From NCBI GenBank assembly GCA_016342385.1, contig JAEINM010000149.1, positions 1 to 8,642 of the forward strand: 8,642 bases of DNA, written 5' to 3'. Position 1 is the stretch's first letter, and each line of letters starts with the position of its first letter. Made by a program: the position numbers and the translations under genes. Source of the DNA: Spirochaetaceae bacterium (lineage in GTDB: Bacteria > Spirochaetota > Spirochaetia > DSM-2461). Under the pieces are notes generated by a model. It was not told the DNA's origin, searched no databases, and was given only the letters and a program-made list of their open reading frames with translations. This document shows, in pieces, positions 7,687-8,642 of the stretch.

Positions 7687-7854
7687 TTACGATGTAGCTA
7701 AAGGATTTTGAGCGAAAGGATGTGTTGCTGAATCATCATCACAGAAGAGATCAAGTCTAAGAAAGTCATTCCAACCAAACCCACCTGTACCTTTTGTTAA
7801 TTCCATAACCTCACCAAGATTAGTCATCTCGGGAGTACTGTACTCTTTTTTCAT
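7687..7854 (-). CDS. Lasso peptide precursor (A peptide), 55 residues
   Basis: The ATG at 7854 is chosen because GGAGG lies 6 bases upstream; the frame stays open to an ATG 13 codons earlier (7893), but that start has no such site and its N-terminal extension is unlike lasso leaders. The leader MKKEYSTPEMTNLGEVMELTK has the B1-binding YxxP (Tyr5-Pro8), the spaced Leu13-Gly14, and Thr20 at -2 of the predicted cut after Lys21. The core starts GTGGFGWND, so Gly1 to Asp9 gives a nine-residue macrolactam. No other cut leaves an acidic residue at position 7-9 behind a Thr at -2. The 25-residue loop and tail include FLRLDLF, a Cys17-Asp-Asp-Asp patch, His24 and the ending NPLATS, whose terminal Ser34 suits the neighbouring kinase. 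At 34 residues the core is longer than most known lasso peptides. It is first in the A-K-C-D unit. The precursor call is strong; ring and cut positions are inferred. Confidence 0.9.
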   Translation of the reverse strand: MKKEYSTPEMTNLGEVMELTKGTGGFGWNDFLRLDLFCDDDSATHPFAQNPLATS

Positions 7855-7860
7855 GTAGTA

Positions 7861-7865
7861 CCTCC
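7861..7865 (-). promoter_or_regulatory. Shine-Dalgarno site that fixes the precursor start
   Basis: A perfect GGAGG on the - strand with a six-base TACTAC spacer to the ATG at 7854. It is the best ribosome binding site in the cluster, as expected for a precursor needed in excess over its enzymes, and it rules against the upstream in-frame ATG at 7893. Confidence 0.8.
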
Positions 7866-7920
7866 AATTATAATGTTCTTTTTTAAATTTCAACCCTTTT
7901 ATCCAAGATATAAAACCCTA

Positions 7921-7933
7921 AATTCATATTGAA
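7921..7933 (-). repeat. Inverted repeat arm upstream of the precursor gene
   Basis: The - strand reads TTCAATATGAATT, complementary over 13 bases to the arm at 7656-7668. It sits at the predicted 5' end of the precursor mRNA. If both arms are transcribed they could pair and enclose the whole precursor coding region in a loop. Confidence 0.4.
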
Positions 7934-7936
7934 ACA

Positions 7937-7965
7937 AATATAGCACAGACAATTCAATAATTGAA
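7937..7965 (-). promoter_or_regulatory. Candidate extended -10 promoter for the lasso operon
   Basis: The - strand carries TGC followed by TATATT (7945-7937), an extended -10 element of the TGn form. With a 17-bp spacer the -35 would be TTCAAT (7965-7960), a poor match, as is common for extended -10 or activator-dependent promoters. The implied 5' leader is about 75 bases before the precursor ATG. The -35 position lies inside the palindrome at 7952-7966, suggesting regulation. It is the most reasonable candidate in the 237-bp region between the precursor and the reductase gene, but is predicted by eye only. Confidence 0.35.
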
Positions 7966-7966
7966 T
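7952..7966. repeat. Perfect 7-1-7 palindrome, possible operator
   Basis: ATTCAAT A ATTGAAT is a perfect inverted repeat with a one-base centre, overlapping the predicted -35 of the precursor promoter. The placement suits a dimeric repressor or activator site. No regulator gene is visible in the window to match it. Confidence 0.45.
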
Positions 7967-8004
7967 CACGTATTTTTTGTATTTTTTCCGTATATAAATA
8001 ACAT

Positions 8005-8024
8005 AAATTCTAAAAAATTCTAAA
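8005..8024. repeat. Perfect tandem 10-bp direct repeat in the precursor upstream region
   Basis: AAATTCTAAA occurs twice back to back with no spacer. A 10-bp period puts both copies on the same DNA face, as seen for tandem response-regulator binding sites. It lies about 60 bp upstream of the predicted -10 of the lasso promoter. It could also be chance in DNA that is mostly A and T. Confidence 0.5.
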
Positions 8025-8091
8025 CACTGTAGTACTTGAGTATTACAAAAAAGCTCTCCAGTATTAGTTAATGAAAATTTTAGTTTGATTA

Positions 8092-8622
8092 TCAACAATT
8101 CCTTCGATAATGGCTTTTTACCAGATAATTATTGATCACTTCCGTTTTAATATGCTCCAGTTTTAATTCTACCGGACTTTCTGCAAAAAGAGAAATCCCC
8201 GAGCCTAAGAGAACGGGTAGTCTGGTGATAAAAAATTCATCAATCAAATGTAATTCTAAGAAGCTCTGAATAGTTTTCCCGCCATCGATATATAGAGTTT
8301 TCAACCCGTTTCTGTTTAACGACTCAATCAGCAACTTCAGGTCACCCTGCACTATTTCAGCTTTACATGCATAACCCGAAGGAAGAGACTTCATGGAGCG
8401 GCTGAGAACAAAAACAGGTTTACTATAGGGCCATTCATTAAAAGAAAGAACTGTTTCAAAGGTGTTTCGACCCATAATTATGGCGTCAACTCCTTCCATA
8501 AACTCATTAAATCCAAAATCGCTATTATGGGGATTGGGAATTTCCCTCAGCCAGTCAATAGAGCCATCTTTACGGGCAATATATCCATCGAGACTAGTAG
8601 CGATATACACAATATTTGACAT
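8092..8622 (-). CDS. RibD C-terminal / dihydrofolate reductase-like family protein
   Basis: A 176-residue stand-alone member of the family that includes the RibD reductase domain and the YyaP/YwjB-type DHFR-like proteins, predicted NAD(P)H-dependent reductases whose substrate is usually unknown. Visible motifs are IATSLDGYIARKDGSIDWL (7-25), IIMGRNTFE (48-56), the nucleotide-binding YIDGGKTIQSFLE (111-123) and RLPVLLGSGISLF (134-146). The ATG at 8622 follows a G-rich tract (seven G, A, five G) that includes GGAGG but leaves only about 3 bases to the ATG. It is read in the same direction as the lasso genes and ends 237 bp before the precursor ATG. I see no convincing terminator after it, so readthrough into the cluster is possible. 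Nothing in the sequence ties it to lasso maturation; it is most likely a flanking gene. Confidence 0.9.
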   Translation of the reverse strand: MSNIVYIATSLDGYIARKDGSIDWLREIPNPHNSDFGFNEFMEGVDAIIMGRNTFETVLSFNEWPYSKPVFVLSRSMKSLPSGYACKAEIVQGDLKLLIESLNRNGLKTLYIDGGKTIQSFLELHLIDEFFITRLPVLLGSGISLFAESPVELKLEHIKTEVINNYLVKSHYRRNC

Positions 8623-8642
8623 CCCCCTCCCCCCCGAATCGA

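Noticed and set aside
7867..7892. TTGAAA and TATAAT hexamers about 15 bp apart just before the precursor Shine-Dalgarno
   Set aside because: Transcription would start at or beyond the GGAGG, removing the ribosome binding site, and the spacing is short. The extended -10 further upstream is a better candidate.
8024..8091. Possible terminator after the reductase gene (a GAGAGC followed by six T on the - strand)
   Set aside because: There is a T run but no upstream complementary arm to form the stem.
7883..8098. A 71-codon - strand open frame with a TTG start between the reductase and precursor genes
   Set aside because: It begins inside the end of the reductase gene, has no ribosome binding site, encodes a low-complexity Ile/Lys/Tyr-rich sequence typical of AT-rich intergenic DNA, and covers the expected lasso promoter.

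Overview
This window holds a complete lasso-peptide (RiPP) biosynthetic gene cluster of the paeninodin-like, kinase-bearing type, flanked by two ordinary metabolic genes. The DNA is AT-rich, most genes have Shine-Dalgarno sites, and GTG and TTG starts are used. The B protein is split into separate B1 and B2 genes, and a HPr-kinase-like gene and a nucleotidyltransferase gene are present. That set is best known from low-GC Bacillota (Bacillales). The sequence alone does not fix the phylum; a low-GC spirochaete or similar bacterium is also possible.

Layout, left to right: a 5'-truncated aldose 1-epimerase (LacX-like) gene on the + strand (1-862); convergent with it, three bases away, lasso B2 protease (866-1324, -) and B1/RRE protein (1305-1583, -); a nucleotidyltransferase gene on the opposite strand (1622-2887, +); then on the - strand the ABC exporter (2871-4682), the asparagine-synthetase-like lasso cyclase (4663-6681), the HPr-kinase-like peptide kinase (6678-7622) and the short precursor gene (7687-7854). 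A 237-bp AT-rich regulatory region follows, then a RibD/DHFR-family reductase gene (8092-8622, -). Read in the direction of transcription the main unit is A-K-C-D, tightly coupled (overlaps of 4 and 20 bp). The inverted nucleotidyltransferase comes next, then B1-B2 (20-bp overlap) in the original orientation.

Proposed pathway: the 55-residue precursor carries a YxxP leader motif bound by B1. B2 cleaves after Lys21, where Thr20 is the conserved Thr at -2. The cyclase activates the Asp9 side chain with ATP and joins it to the Gly1 amine, giving a 9-residue ring. The kinase would phosphorylate the C-terminal Ser, which the precursor does end with, and the ABC protein exports the product. The nucleotidyltransferase may add a further group; this last step is inference.

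The most notable points are an unusually long predicted core (34 residues, with one Cys and an acidic patch), a G9 homopolymer exactly encoding the kinase P-loop (a possible on/off slippage switch), the nucleotidyltransferase gene inverted inside the cluster (a possible non-contiguous operon), and palindromic and tandem repeats in the precursor promoter region.
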